64,000 nucleotides of DNA from Flavobacterium sp. N502536 (lineage in GTDB: Bacteria; Bacteroidota; Bacteroidia; Flavobacteriales; Flavobacteriaceae). The notes beneath the pieces were generated by a model. The model worked only from the letters and a program-made list of their open reading frames with translations, was not told the origin of the DNA and made no database searches. A program made the translations under genes and the position numbers. The number at the start of each line of letters is the position of its first letter. Position 1 is the stretch's first letter. Shown here piece after piece: positions 53,257 through 62,024 of the stretch. Location: assembly GCF_025947345.1 (NCBI RefSeq), contig NZ_CP110011.1, forward strand, positions 1,798,001 through 1,862,000. Reading direction: 5' to 3'.

Positions 53257-54255
53257 ATGAATATAATTTCCATTCAAAGTAATCTTGGTTTGCCCAAATA
53301 CAAACAGATAATCCTGTCGATTGAAAAAGCAATTGAAGAAGAAAAACTGGTAAAAGGCGATCGGCTTCCATCGGTAAATAAAGTTTGTCTGGCTTTTTCA
53401 TTGTCGCGGGATACGGTATTATTGGGTTACGATGAGCTCAAAAAAAGAGGAATTATTTATGCTATTCCAGGCAAGGGATATTATGTTAAAAGCGTTGAAA
53501 TCAATATCAAGCAGAAGATTTTTTTATTGTTTGACGAGTTAAACAGTTTTAAGGAGGACATCTACAATTCGTTTCTAAAAAACATTGGGAAAAATGTTCA
53601 GGTCGATATTTTCTTTCATCACTTTAATGTGCAGGTATTTCAAAAACTGATTACAGACAGTAACGGAAATTACACCAAATACATTATCATGCCGACCAAT
53701 TTAGCCGATGTGACCGATGCGATAAAAAACCTACCAGTAGGGGAAGTTATCATACTGGATCAAACCAATCCGGATTTGAAATCGTATCCGGCGATCTATC
53801 AAAACCACGAAAAAGATATTTTTGAAGGTTTAATTAAAGGAAAAGCGAGAATGAATAAGTATAAAAAACTCATTCTGATTTTTCCCGGATTTAGAGAACC
53901 ATTGGGAATGAAAACCGGATTTATTGCTTTTTGTACCCAGTACGATCTGAACTATGATATCATCACCGAATTTACAAACGGCGAAATTGGAGTAGGGGAT
54001 TTGTATATCATTCCAAACGATCGTGATCTGGTTCGCGTAATTGAAAATGCAAGATCGCAAAGTCTTAAACTTGGCACCGATTTCGGGATTATTTCTTATA
54101 ACGAAACCCCTTTAAAAAAGATTGTGGCCAATGGCATTACCACCATTTCAACCGATTTTGAAATGATGGGGGAAATTTTGGCCAATATGGTACTCCAGGG
54201 ACAGAAAGAACAAATAGAAAACAAATCGTCTTTGCTGATTCGGAACTCGCTGTAA
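53257..54255 (+). CDS. GntR-type regulator with LacI-like sensor domain
   Basis: A 332-aa regulator. Start ATG 53257 (MNIISIQSNLGLPKYKQIIL) follows a TATATTG element; the upstream TTG at 53236 overlaps it. Residues about 10-75 are a GntR winged helix (GDRLPSVNKVCLAFSLSRDTVLLGYDELKKRGI). Residues about 80-330 are a periplasmic-binding-protein-like sugar sensor (FGIISYNETPLKKIVANGITTIS). It is divergent from galM, so it probably senses galactose and controls the gal operon. Confidence 0.85.
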   Translation: MNIISIQSNLGLPKYKQIILSIEKAIEEEKLVKGDRLPSVNKVCLAFSLSRDTVLLGYDELKKRGIIYAIPGKGYYVKSVEINIKQKIFLLFDELNSFKEDIYNSFLKNIGKNVQVDIFFHHFNVQVFQKLITDSNGNYTKYIIMPTNLADVTDAIKNLPVGEVIILDQTNPDLKSYPAIYQNHEKDIFEGLIKGKARMNKYKKLILIFPGFREPLGMKTGFIAFCTQYDLNYDIITEFTNGEIGVGDLYIIPNDRDLVRVIENARSQSLKLGTDFGIISYNETPLKKIVANGITTISTDFEMMGEILANMVLQGQKEQIENKSSLLIRNSL

Positions 54256-54306
54256 TTTTTTAGCTTTTGTGCGATTGTTCCGGCTGTGCCTGTATAGTCT
54301 GGGTTT

Positions 54307-54996
54307 TTATAAGTTTAAGACAAAATTGTTGCGTAATTTTTCCTCGTATTTTTCCTTATTAAAAGTATAGAGGTAAGATCCTTTTCGGGAAGACTGCATG
54401 TCTTTTTCGTCCAGTTTGTTCAGAATCTCCATTGAATTAATTTTGCTGATAAAGTTTCTCTTGTCTAATTCTTTACTCAAAATAGCTTCGTACAATTCTA
54501 ATAATTGACGCATGGTGAATTTTTCAGGAAGCAATTCAAAGCCAATCGGTTTGATCGAAGTTTTATAACGCAATATTCGGATCGCCTGCTCCACCATTTC
54601 GTTATGATCAAAAATTAAACTTGGGGCATCGGCAACACTAAACCACTGGGCGTGGTAATTTTTAATGAGTTCGGCATTGTGGTTTTCAATATTAATCAAA
54701 GCATAATACGAAACCGAAATGGTTCTTTCGGCCGGATCGCGATCAATGTCACTGTAAGCATAGAGCTGCTCCATATAAACATCGTGTAAACCTGTATAGG
54801 TATTTAAAACTCTTATCGCGGCATTGTCCAGTACTTCATCTTGTTTTAATAAACCTCCCATCAATGACCATTTTCCTTTTTCCGGCTCAAAACCTCTTTT
54901 GATTAAAAGAATTTTCAAACCTTCACGATCAAATCCAAAAATAATACAATCTACTGCTAATAAAACTTTATCTGCAGCACTATAACTGTTAAGCAT
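54307..54996 (-). CDS. Nudix-type transcriptional regulator (NrtR/AraR-like)
   Basis: A 229-aa protein from ATG 54996. An N-terminal Nudix domain (about 10-145: VDCIIFGFDREGLKILLIKRGFE-like start, then GKWSLMGGLLKQDEVLD) is joined to a C-terminal winged helix (about 150-229: FELLPEKFTMRQLLELYEAIL). The Nudix box keeps GX5E but lacks the later REUxEE acidic residues (RVLNTYTG), so it should bind but not hydrolyse its ligand. Bacteroidota use such proteins as sugar-responsive regulators, for example AraR. It is next to the gal regulator but its target is not proven. Confidence 0.82.
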   Translation of the reverse strand: MLNSYSAADKVLLAVDCIIFGFDREGLKILLIKRGFEPEKGKWSLMGGLLKQDEVLDNAAIRVLNTYTGLHDVYMEQLYAYSDIDRDPAERTISVSYYALINIENHNAELIKNYHAQWFSVADAPSLIFDHNEMVEQAIRILRYKTSIKPIGFELLPEKFTMRQLLELYEAILSKELDKRNFISKINSMEILNKLDEKDMQSSRKGSYLYTFNKEKYEEKLRNNFVLNL

Positions 54997-55075
54997 ATTC
55001 AAATTTTTAGTGGTAAATATATAAGTCTCTTTATTCTGTTATCCCATTTAGTAAATGCCGTTTCTGCATTTAAAA

Positions 55076-55100
55076 ATGTAACTGTTTGAAAAAGTTACAT
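55076..55100. promoter_or_regulatory. Inverted repeat upstream of Nudix regulator
   Basis: ATGTAACT (55076-55083) and its exact inverse AGTTACAT (55093-55100) are 9 nt apart, about 80 nt before the regulator's ATG. A second short inverted pair, AAATGC and GCATTT, lies at 55053-55071. Either could be an operator. Confidence 0.4.
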
Positions 55101-55608
55101 GCTACAAAAGTAATGGTTTTTTGATGCTAAAATCATTATCAAAGCGATCATTTTTTAACTTTTTTCACGAGTTTTTTTGAATAAAACGCCTATTTATACT
55201 GCAAAGTGTCATTTTTACGCAATCTAACTGGAGGAAAATTCGTACTTTGTTAAAGAATCTTTTAAACGTCATTTTGGGGGCAAATTGGCTTTTTAAATAC
55301 AATTTTCACTTCGACTCGAAAATGAAATCTTTTAGCCAATACCAAGTTTGGAATGCGGGAATGAATCGGCGAAAAGAATGAAAAATCCTTAAAAAAAGAA
55401 AAATCATTCTAACAGCCGTTCTTGAAAGTTGAAGGATTTTGAAGCGAAAGAACGTTACCGAATTTTCTTGCACATCGCTATTACAAGTAGGCTTCAGCCC
55501 AGTAAAATTGTCTATAAATTACTTTTTTTTGAAATTTTCAAACGGCAAAGAATCAGAATATTGCCCATACCAAATTTAAAATCTCAGTAGAAATTTTTAA
55601 TACCACTA
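55101..55608. other. 508-nt gap with no recognisable gene
   Basis: Part of the 633-nt divergent gap between the Nudix regulator and the sigma-factor gene. No ORF with support, tRNA or clear hairpin was seen; only short frames such as a 19-codon one at 55322 occur. It may be decayed coding sequence or a long regulatory leader. Confidence 0.5.
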
Positions 55609-55631
55609 ATCTTATTTAGTCTAAATAAGAT
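55609..55631. promoter_or_regulatory. Perfect 23-bp palindrome at sigma-factor promoter
   Basis: The 11-bp arm ATCTTATTTAG (55609-55619) is exactly inverted at 55621-55631 around a single T. Its right end touches the -7 element TAGTTTTG, so a bound protein would block transcription. The core TTTAGTCTAAA resembles metal-regulator boxes of the DtxR/MntR type more than the classic Fur 7-1-7 repeat. Confidence 0.65.
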
Positions 55632-55638
55632 AGTTTTG
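55631..55638 (+). promoter_or_regulatory. Candidate -7 element of sigma-factor gene
   Basis: TAGTTTTG matches TAnnTTTG, with the ATG at 55657, giving a leader of about a dozen nucleotides. It shares one base with the palindrome. Confidence 0.55.
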
Positions 55639-55656
55639 CATCATATTTTTATTTCT

Positions 55657-56244
55657 ATGGAAAAGCAATATTTAAATATTAATGCCCAAAACTTCCCCGA
55701 AATCTATGATTTGTATTGGAATGAGCTGTTTTGTTTTTGCAGACATCATACAGGTGATGAGGAGGCAGCAAAAGAAATTGTTCAGCAAATTTTCATCAGT
55801 ATTTGGGAAAGGCGCGAAAAACTACAAATAGAAACCTCAGTCAGAGCGTATTTATATGGCTCTTTAAAACTCAAAATTTTGGAGTATCACCGAAAGCGGG
55901 CCACCAAAAAGAAACACGAAAGTACTCATTTTGCTGAAATGAGCAAAGTTTCTAACGACACAGAAGAGCATATTTTGCATAAGGATTTGCTTCGGGAACT
56001 ACAGCTTGCCATCAATACACTTCCGGAACGTTGTCGACAAGTATACTTAATGAGCAGGGAAGACGGGATGGACAATCGTTCTATTGCCGCCTCGCTTGTT
56101 ATTACAGAGAAAGCTGTTGAAGGAAATATTACAAGAGCACTTCGGCACATTCGTGACCGTTTAAAAGTTTTTCGCAGTTTACTTCTTTTTTTTACTCCAC
56201 TGTGTAGGGTTAGCGAAGACTTGTGCAACTACATAATTACATAA
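55657..56244 (+). CDS. FecI-type ECF sigma factor
   Basis: A 195-aa ECF sigma-70. Region 2 has EIYDLYWNELFCFCRHHTGDEEAAKEIVQQIF (promoter melting and -10 contact), and region 4 is TLPERCRQVYLMSREDGMDNRSIAASLVITEKAVEGNI (-35 recognition helix-turn-helix). Start ATG 55657 is set by the promoter; TTG at 55636 lies inside it. With the FecR-like gene 13 nt downstream and the TonB receptor next, it would switch on the iron-uptake genes when the receptor signals. Confidence 0.9.
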   Translation: MEKQYLNINAQNFPEIYDLYWNELFCFCRHHTGDEEAAKEIVQQIFISIWERREKLQIETSVRAYLYGSLKLKILEYHRKRATKKKHESTHFAEMSKVSNDTEEHILHKDLLRELQLAINTLPERCRQVYLMSREDGMDNRSIAASLVITEKAVEGNITRALRHIRDRLKVFRSLLLFFTPLCRVSEDLCNYIIT

Positions 56245-56257
56245 CAAAACCAAGACA

Positions 56258-56917
56258 GTGTTTATTACATCAGATTTATTAGAAAAATATGCGCGAAACG
56301 AATGCGATGCCGCCGAAAGGGTATTGGTTGAGCAATGGTTAAAGGTTATAGATTTTGAACGTGAGGTCATAACTTCTCCGCAACAACAGGGATTAAAAGA
56401 GGAAATGTGGAGCAATATTGCGGCCAGGACCATTCTTGCAAAACCAAAATCTCAGTATAGATTTCTTTATACAGCACTAAGCACTGCGGCCTGTGTGCTA
56501 TTTGGCATTATCAGTTTGCATTATTATAACTCGTCAACATTTGCTTCACACATTTTGGTGAACAACCTGAACGGGCAGGAGATCAAGAAAATAAACATTG
56601 GTAACTTATCTTTTTTGGTCGAGCCGGGCAGTCAGTGCAACATTTCAATGGATTTTTTGGGTCAGGCAAACGATGTTAAGTTTTGCGGTGCCGTTTCGGT
56701 TATTAGTGATTCGGCGACCGTACGGGAGTTTAACATTGGTACAGGAACTTCGGGCTGCACCAATATGTATCAGGACAAAGTAAAATTACAGAAAGGACAA
56801 ACGTATCTCGCAATGACAGATGCTGAATATAACGTAATCACGGCAACCAGAGATGAAATAGCAGAAGGCCTGCCGAGAGTATTTAGCTCAAGGCTGTCGG
56901 AACGTTTTAATTTGTAA
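56258..56917 (+). CDS. FecR-like anti-sigma factor
   Basis: A 219-aa membrane-spanning regulator. The N-terminal LLEKYARNECDAAERVLVEQWL is the FecR cytoplasmic segment that binds the sigma factor. One membrane helix (about residues 68-88, FLYTALSTAACVLFGIISLHY) is followed by a periplasmic domain. It is shorter than typical FecR (about 320 aa) and lacks the usual FecR FRV-type strand block, so it may be a reduced variant. Start GTG 56258 is the only plausible one, 13 nt after the sigma gene. Confidence 0.78.
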   Translation: MFITSDLLEKYARNECDAAERVLVEQWLKVIDFEREVITSPQQQGLKEEMWSNIAARTILAKPKSQYRFLYTALSTAACVLFGIISLHYYNSSTFASHILVNNLNGQEIKKINIGNLSFLVEPGSQCNISMDFLGQANDVKFCGAVSVISDSATVREFNIGTGTSGCTNMYQDKVKLQKGQTYLAMTDAEYNVITATRDEIAEGLPRVFSSRLSERFNL

Positions 56918-57002
56918 GAGACAATAAATAAGAAGAATAGATAATAAAAATCGATATAACTGAAATTAAAAAGTTATGGATTTAGGGAATAAATGATCAG
57001 TG

Positions 57003-59402
57003 ATGCAATTTAAAAGAATTTTTTTAACGGTCATTTTTATGATCGTAGGTACTACGGTTTATGCTCAAAATGATGATAAGACCAATTTTACGGGGTCTAT
57101 AATTGACGATAACAATCAACCTGTTGCCGGTGCCGAAATTCAATTGCAAAACACTGCTGCTGTAGTCAAAAGTAACAGCTTAGGTAGATTCGTTTTTCAA
57201 AATATTACATCAGGAAAATACCAGTTAGTCGTATCGATGACGGGTTATCAAATCCGGGAAATGGCTGTTGTTGTCGAACAGAATCAGAAAGAAGAAATTG
57301 TTATAGCGTTAAAATCGAATTCGGTTGAGTTAAATTCTGTTGATTTGTTTGGCAAAACGATTGAAACCAAAATTAAAGAACAGCCGTTTGCCGTTTCTGT
57401 CATCAATACAAAAAAACTGGCCGAAAGAGATGTTGACTTAAACCGACTGATGGACGGAACAGCTGGTGTTCGTGTACTGGAATCAGGCGGAATGGGATCT
57501 GAAACCAATTATTCGATTAATGGATTATCCGGTAAGGCCGTAAAGTTTTTTATAGACGGTATTCCAATGGAAAATTTTGGGTCATCGTTTAGTATTAATA
57601 ATTTTTCGATTAATACACTCGAAAGAATTGAAGTTTATAAAGGAGTTACCCCGGTTTCATTTGGTGGTGATGCACTTGGAGGCTCTATAAATCTGGTGAC
57701 ACGCAGCCGCCTTAAAAATTATATCGATGTGTCGCAAACCATCGGTTCCTTTAACACCTATCGTTCGGCAATATCCGGAAAATGGAGAAATGAATCGGGT
57801 TTTACTTTGCAGACCAATTCTTTTTTTAACTATTCAGACAATAATTATCCCGTTTGGGGGCCAACCGTAGAAATTGCAGGAGAAGACGGAAGACCTATTC
57901 CGGGTTATCCAAAATTTAAGAGATTTAACGACGATTATAAGTCCTACACCATTCGAGCAGATATTGGGTTTACCAATGTCAAATGGGCCGATGCTCTGTT
58001 ATTCGGTATTACGGTATCAGATCAGGACAGAGGAATACAGACCGGAAGAACAATGGCCTATGTGTACGGTGACGTGCGCTACAATGAAAAGTTTGTCATG
58101 CCGTCTGTACGTTACTCTAAAAAAGGGTTTTTATTTTCAAATTTAAATGTAGACCTGTACGCTTCTATAAATAAATTAAGAGGTACAACAACAGATACCA
58201 GCTCCTATAAATACAATTGGACAGGAAAACCTATCGGAACAGTAAATGGAGAATTGGGAGGAATCAGATCAGGAAAGTCAATTTATTCGTTTGAGGATCA
58301 TACGCAATTGGCCAGAGTTAATTTTGTATATCAGATCAAAGAAAATCAGCAGGTAAATTTAAATTATGTGTTTACCGGTACCAGAAGAAAGGGCAGTGAC
58401 GCTATTGCCGAAGCCGAATGGACAGTTCCGCTTAGAGAACCTCAGGATCTGGATAAACATATTGCGGGTTTATCGTATGAGATTACCTCATTTGAAGATC
58501 GCTGGAAGAATATTTTCTTCACAAAATATTTTGCTTACAATGCCAACGCCGCAGTATTTGATTACAACGGAGAAAGTTTGAAAGAAACCTTTTATCAGCA
58601 TACAAAAGACAATGCTTGGGCCTTTGGATACTCTTCAAAAGTATTGCTTCCAAAAGAATATACGATAAAGTTTTCGGTCGAAAATGCAGCCCGATTGCCC
58701 GAAGCGACAGAGCTTCTGGGCAACGGTAATACAATTGTAAATGCGCCCAATTTAAAGCCTGAAAGAAGTTTCAACGTTAATACATCCATTCAGAAGACCA
58801 TACATACTGCGGTTCAGAATGTAAATTTTGGTCTTAATGTATTTTTTAGAGACACAAAAAATCTGATTTGGTTAGCAGAGGGAGATTTGATGGGAACCGC
58901 CCGCTATGAAAATTTAGGAAAAATACGAACCGTTGGAGTGGAGGCTGAGGTTAACTATGCCCGAAAGCAATGGCTTGAAACATCAGTTAATTTTACGTAT
59001 CAGGACATCCGAAACATGCAGCGTTTTGAGGAAAACGGTGCACCCAATCATGTTTATAGAGACAGATTGCGAAATACACCTTATTTAATGGCAAATGCAG
59101 AGGCAAGGTTGTTCTTAGATCAGCTGTTTCAATTTACACCGAAGATTTCCTTTTTTGCAAGTACACATTATGTACATCAGTACTATCTGGGCTGGCCAAG
59201 CCTTGGAGCAGCACCCGAAAAAATGTACATCCCAACTCAGTTTGTCCAGGATGCCGGTTTGGGCTATACTTTTGGAAAGAACGGACGTTACAGTGCCAAT
59301 TTTGCCTGCCGCAATATTTTAGACAAGCAGATTTACGATAATTTTCTGCTGCAAAAACCAGGTAGGTTTTTCAGTCTCAAACTAAGATATTTTTTACAAT
59401 AA
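57003..59402 (+). CDS. TonB-dependent receptor with carboxypeptidase-like N-domain
   Basis: A 799-aa outer-membrane receptor. After the signal peptide (VGTTVYAQ) comes a carboxypeptidase-regulatory-like domain (about 30-110), a plug (about 120-240: EQPFAVSVINTKKLAERDV; RIEVYKGVTPVSFGGDALGG) and a 22-strand barrel ending in a terminal aromatic strand (FFSLKLRYFLQ). There is no SusD partner, so it imports a small chelate, not a glycan. The N-terminal extension lacks a recognised STN signalling domain, although FecI/FecR genes are adjacent. ATG 57003 is preferred to GTG 57000. Confidence 0.88.
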   Translation: MQFKRIFLTVIFMIVGTTVYAQNDDKTNFTGSIIDDNNQPVAGAEIQLQNTAAVVKSNSLGRFVFQNITSGKYQLVVSMTGYQIREMAVVVEQNQKEEIVIALKSNSVELNSVDLFGKTIETKIKEQPFAVSVINTKKLAERDVDLNRLMDGTAGVRVLESGGMGSETNYSINGLSGKAVKFFIDGIPMENFGSSFSINNFSINTLERIEVYKGVTPVSFGGDALGGSINLVTRSRLKNYIDVSQTIGSFNTYRSAISGKWRNESGFTLQTNSFFNYSDNNYPVWGPTVEIAGEDGRPIPGYPKFKRFNDDYKSYTIRADIGFTNVKWADALLFGITVSDQDRGIQTGRTMAYVYGDVRYNEKFVMPSVRYSKKGFLFSNLNVDLYASINKLRGTTTDTSSYKYNWTGKPIGTVNGELGGIRSGKSIYSFEDHTQLARVNFVYQIKENQQVNLNYVFTGTRRKGSDAIAEAEWTVPLREPQDLDKHIAGLSYEITSFEDRWKNIFFTKYFAYNANAAVFDYNGESLKETFYQHTKDNAWAFGYSSKVLLPKEYTIKFSVENAARLPEATELLGNGNTIVNAPNLKPERSFNVNTSIQKTIHTAVQNVNFGLNVFFRDTKNLIWLAEGDLMGTARYENLGKIRTVGVEAEVNYARKQWLETSVNFTYQDIRNMQRFEENGAPNHVYRDRLRNTPYLMANAEARLFLDQLFQFTPKISFFASTHYVHQYYLGWPSLGAAPEKMYIPTQFVQDAGLGYTFGKNGRYSANFACRNILDKQIYDNFLLQKPGRFFSLKLRYFLQ

Positions 59403-59421
59403 CCAATTAAATTTAAATTCA

Positions 59422-60654
59422 ATGAAAATGAAATCGTTCTTAAAAAAGACAACATTTATGGCTTCTGCCGTTGTCTTGTTTGCTGCAGCTGCAACATCTT
59501 GCAGTTCAAAATCAGATGAAGTGGAAGTAGAAAGCGCACAACATTTTACAATAGCAAGCTGGGCTCAGGACTTGCAGTATATCGCATCGGTTCCTTCTTT
59601 AACAGAAGGTTCGCTAACTTTTAAAGGAAAAGGTATTGAGGCCAACGGTTCCCGTTATATCTGGCACAAACAATATGTTTATTTGATGAACCTTCCGCAG
59701 AAAAAATTCATTCAGTACGAAATGAGTAAAGACGGAAGTTTAAAAGAAAAAGGGGCTATTCTTACAGACGGAGTGGTTCCAAATTATTTTCAATCTCTGA
59801 ATATCGTAGACGATAATACCATGTTGGTTTTAGGCGGACTGGATTTGAATAACGGTATAGTAGGCTGGGCAAGAATTAAACTAAGTGATTTTACAATAGA
59901 AGCAAAAGGAACAATGGCTGTACCTTATGACGCAGCCAATAAAGGAGTTCAGTTTTCTGTTGGAAAAGCATTTGTAGACAATGGAAAGCTTATTTTGGGA
60001 GGTTATTTTTATGATAACGAATCAAAATCCTATACCGTTGATGGAGTAAGAGCTTTAGTTTATGATTATCCGGCAATGAACAATTTAAAAGTAATTAAAA
60101 CTACGGCAACTGCTGGTGGAGTAGGTTACGATTACTTAAACTCATTAGACAAAGACGAAGAAGGCAATCATTATTTTGTAGCAAGTGCCGGTAAATTTTG
60201 GACTGGTGTAGGTGGAAAATCAGGAGTTGTGCGTATTAAAAAAGGTACAGCAGATTTTGATAAAGATTATTTTATTGATGTAACAACACCATTGGGCAAA
60301 CAAGCCTGTTTGATGGGAATAAATTATGTGGGTAACGGAATTGCAATTGGTACCGTTCAGTACGAAGAGTTAATGACTTCGGTAAGAGATCGTTTAAAAA
60401 ACGTGGGACAATTGGTTAGAATTGATTTGAAAAACAAAACAGTTTCGTTGATTAATACACCTTTAAGTCCGGTTTCAATGGTTCGTTCGCCATTGGTGTA
60501 CAAAGGAAAGTATTACACAGCAATTTCTCCTATTGATGCTGTAGCTTCAATTTACGAAGTTGATCCTGCTACAGGAACCTTCAAAAAAGGAACTGCATTA
60601 GACGGTGGAGGTTCTGTTAGTGTTCAGCTGATAGCACCACATCCAACAAAATAA
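59422..60654 (+). CDS. DUF4374 lipoprotein, XusB-like
   Basis: A 410-aa lipoprotein (lipobox TSC near residue 27, MASAVVLFAAAATSCSS) with a repeated beta structure consistent with a propeller (GVGYDYLNSLDKDEEGNHYF; MVRSPLVYKGKYYTAISPI). DUF4374 includes XusB of Bacteroides thetaiotaomicron, which captures enterobactin-type siderophores beside the XusA receptor. Its place 19 nt after the TonB receptor reproduces xusA-xusB. A PepSY-type XusC is not found downstream. It would sit on the cell surface and hand ferric siderophore to the receptor. Confidence 0.8.
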   Translation: MKMKSFLKKTTFMASAVVLFAAAATSCSSKSDEVEVESAQHFTIASWAQDLQYIASVPSLTEGSLTFKGKGIEANGSRYIWHKQYVYLMNLPQKKFIQYEMSKDGSLKEKGAILTDGVVPNYFQSLNIVDDNTMLVLGGLDLNNGIVGWARIKLSDFTIEAKGTMAVPYDAANKGVQFSVGKAFVDNGKLILGGYFYDNESKSYTVDGVRALVYDYPAMNNLKVIKTTATAGGVGYDYLNSLDKDEEGNHYFVASAGKFWTGVGGKSGVVRIKKGTADFDKDYFIDVTTPLGKQACLMGINYVGNGIAIGTVQYEELMTSVRDRLKNVGQLVRIDLKNKTVSLINTPLSPVSMVRSPLVYKGKYYTAISPIDAVASIYEVDPATGTFKKGTALDGGGSVSVQLIAPHPTK

Positions 60655-60680
60655 TCACATACTCAAACCCCCATTTGAGT

Positions 60681-60716
60681 AAAAGTGGCCGGAAGGAATT
60701 CCGGCCACTTTTTGTT
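60681..60716 (+). terminator. Terminator of the iron-uptake operon
   Basis: 14-bp stem AAAAGTGGCCGGAA (60681-60694) with its inverse (60699-60712), GGAA loop, then T tract. A small ACTCAAA/TTTGAGT hairpin (60661-60680) lies just before. Confidence 0.9.
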
Positions 60717-60783
60717 TTAAAGAAGTTTGAATTGCTCCACCATTTCAATGATCACGAATAGAAGAAGTAATGTAACTCGCGTG

Positions 60784-61088
60784 TGTCATTTCGACCAAAG
60801 GGAGACCCGAGCGATAGCGAATCGGCGTAGCAAATCACAAGTAAAATTCGACAAAGATTGGGACTCCAGGAGCGGAGTTTCTTGTGTCATTTCGACCGAA
60901 GGGAGACCCGAGCGATAGCGAATCGGCGTAGCAAATCACATGCGAAATTCGACAAAGATTGGGATTCCAGGAGTGGGGTTCCTAGTGTCATTTCGACCGC
61001 AGGGAGAAATCACAAGCAAAATTCGACAAAGATTGGGACTGCTGGAACGGAGTTTCTGGTGTGATTTCTCCCTTCGGTCGAAATGACA
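60784..61088. repeat. Tandem array of three palindrome-ended elements
   Basis: Three units begin TGTCATTTCGACC at 60784, 60885 and 60986. Units 1 and 2 have an exact 101-nt period and carry an extra CCCGAGCGATAGCGAATCGG stretch in place of the simple AAATCAC end. Unit 3 (60986-61088) is a complete 103-bp element ending in the exact inverse of its own start (61061-61088), like the single copy at 35820. Each unit shares ATTCGACAAAGATTGGGA. The 533-nt gap holds no gene apart from the operon terminator at 60681-60716 and a promoter-like site at 61137-61165. Confidence 0.88.
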
Positions 61089-61136
61089 ATGTGGTATGAT
61101 GAGTTTGTATAAAACTACATCTGTAGAGGAGACTAA

Positions 61137-61165
61137 TTTGCAAACCATATAAAATGGTAACTTCG
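61137..61165 (+). promoter_or_regulatory. Candidate promoter of OsmC gene
   Basis: TTTG at 61137-61140, a 17-nt spacer, then TAACTTCG at 61158-61165, one mismatch to TAnnTTTG, about 23 nt before the ATG. Confidence 0.4.
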
Positions 61166-61187
61166 CAAGAACAAAAACACAATCGAA

Positions 61188-61658
61188 ATGAAACATCTAT
61201 TCAGAGCAGTAATAAAATGGGCTTTAAAGCAAAATCAGAAAGATTCAACAAAGAGATTTTACAGTAAAAGCCATCAGGTTATGATTGAGGGGAAAGCAGT
61301 TTTAGAGGTTTCGGCAGCCAAAGCTTTTAAGGGAGATCCTGAATTGTACAATCCTGAAGATTTGCTGCTGAGCAGTTTGGTTTCCTGCCATATGATGTCG
61401 TATTTGTATGTATGTTCTCAAAATGGTATAGAAGTTCTGGAGTATTCAGATGAGGCAGAAGCTACACTTGAAGTTTCCGCTGACGGAAGCGGGCGCTTTG
61501 TTGCCGTTCATTTATACCCCAAAGTAAAAATTGCGAATGCAGATCAAATCGAACTGGCGAATACACTTCATACCAAAGCCAACCAACTGTGTTTTATTGC
61601 CAATTCCTGTAGTTTTCCTGTAGTACACCACGGGAGTTGCGAGCTCCTTACCGCATAA
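61188..61658 (+). CDS. OsmC/Ohr-family peroxiredoxin
   Basis: A 156-aa OsmC-fold protein. The first redox Cys (Cys67, LVSCHMM) and the second (Cys135, CFIANSC) are the pair that reduces organic hydroperoxides, and further Cys at 76 and 141 are present. The Ohr/OsmC call is by fold; the exact subfamily and substrate are not decided. Neighbouring iron-uptake and peroxidase genes fit an oxidative-stress role. A repeat array lies upstream and no gene directly follows. Confidence 0.82.
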   Translation: MKHLFRAVIKWALKQNQKDSTKRFYSKSHQVMIEGKAVLEVSAAKAFKGDPELYNPEDLLLSSLVSCHMMSYLYVCSQNGIEVLEYSDEAEATLEVSADGSGRFVAVHLYPKVKIANADQIELANTLHTKANQLCFIANSCSFPVVHHGSCELLTA

Positions 61659-62024
61659 GTTATAAAGAACCTTTTACTTCAAAAGGCTGCCAAACATTGG
61701 GATTCAACTTCTGCGATTTTAGCATAGATTCAAATCCTGAAAAACGAAAGCTTTAATTTTAATTCGCTGTTTTGGGGTTGTTTTTAGAAATCAAATTTTC
61801 AATTTCAAAAATTTTCATCATTTTCAGAGGTTATCTCTCCTTGTAGCAATTCCTTTTTGGACTTTTTTTTGTTTAAGTATTTGATAATGTGAACGAAACA
61901 TAGTTTTGTTGTTCTGAAAAGGCATTATTTTTTACTAAATTTTGCACAGAAAATCCATTTGTTACATAGGTTATACCATGTCTTACAAACCGAAAAATGT
62001 TAAGTATTATGCGGCGTATATTTG

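Noticed and set aside
60784..61088. Possible CRISPR array from regularly spaced repeats
   Set aside because: The units are about 100 nt with near-identical content throughout, no unique spacers and no cas genes nearby; they are tandem copies of an intergenic element.
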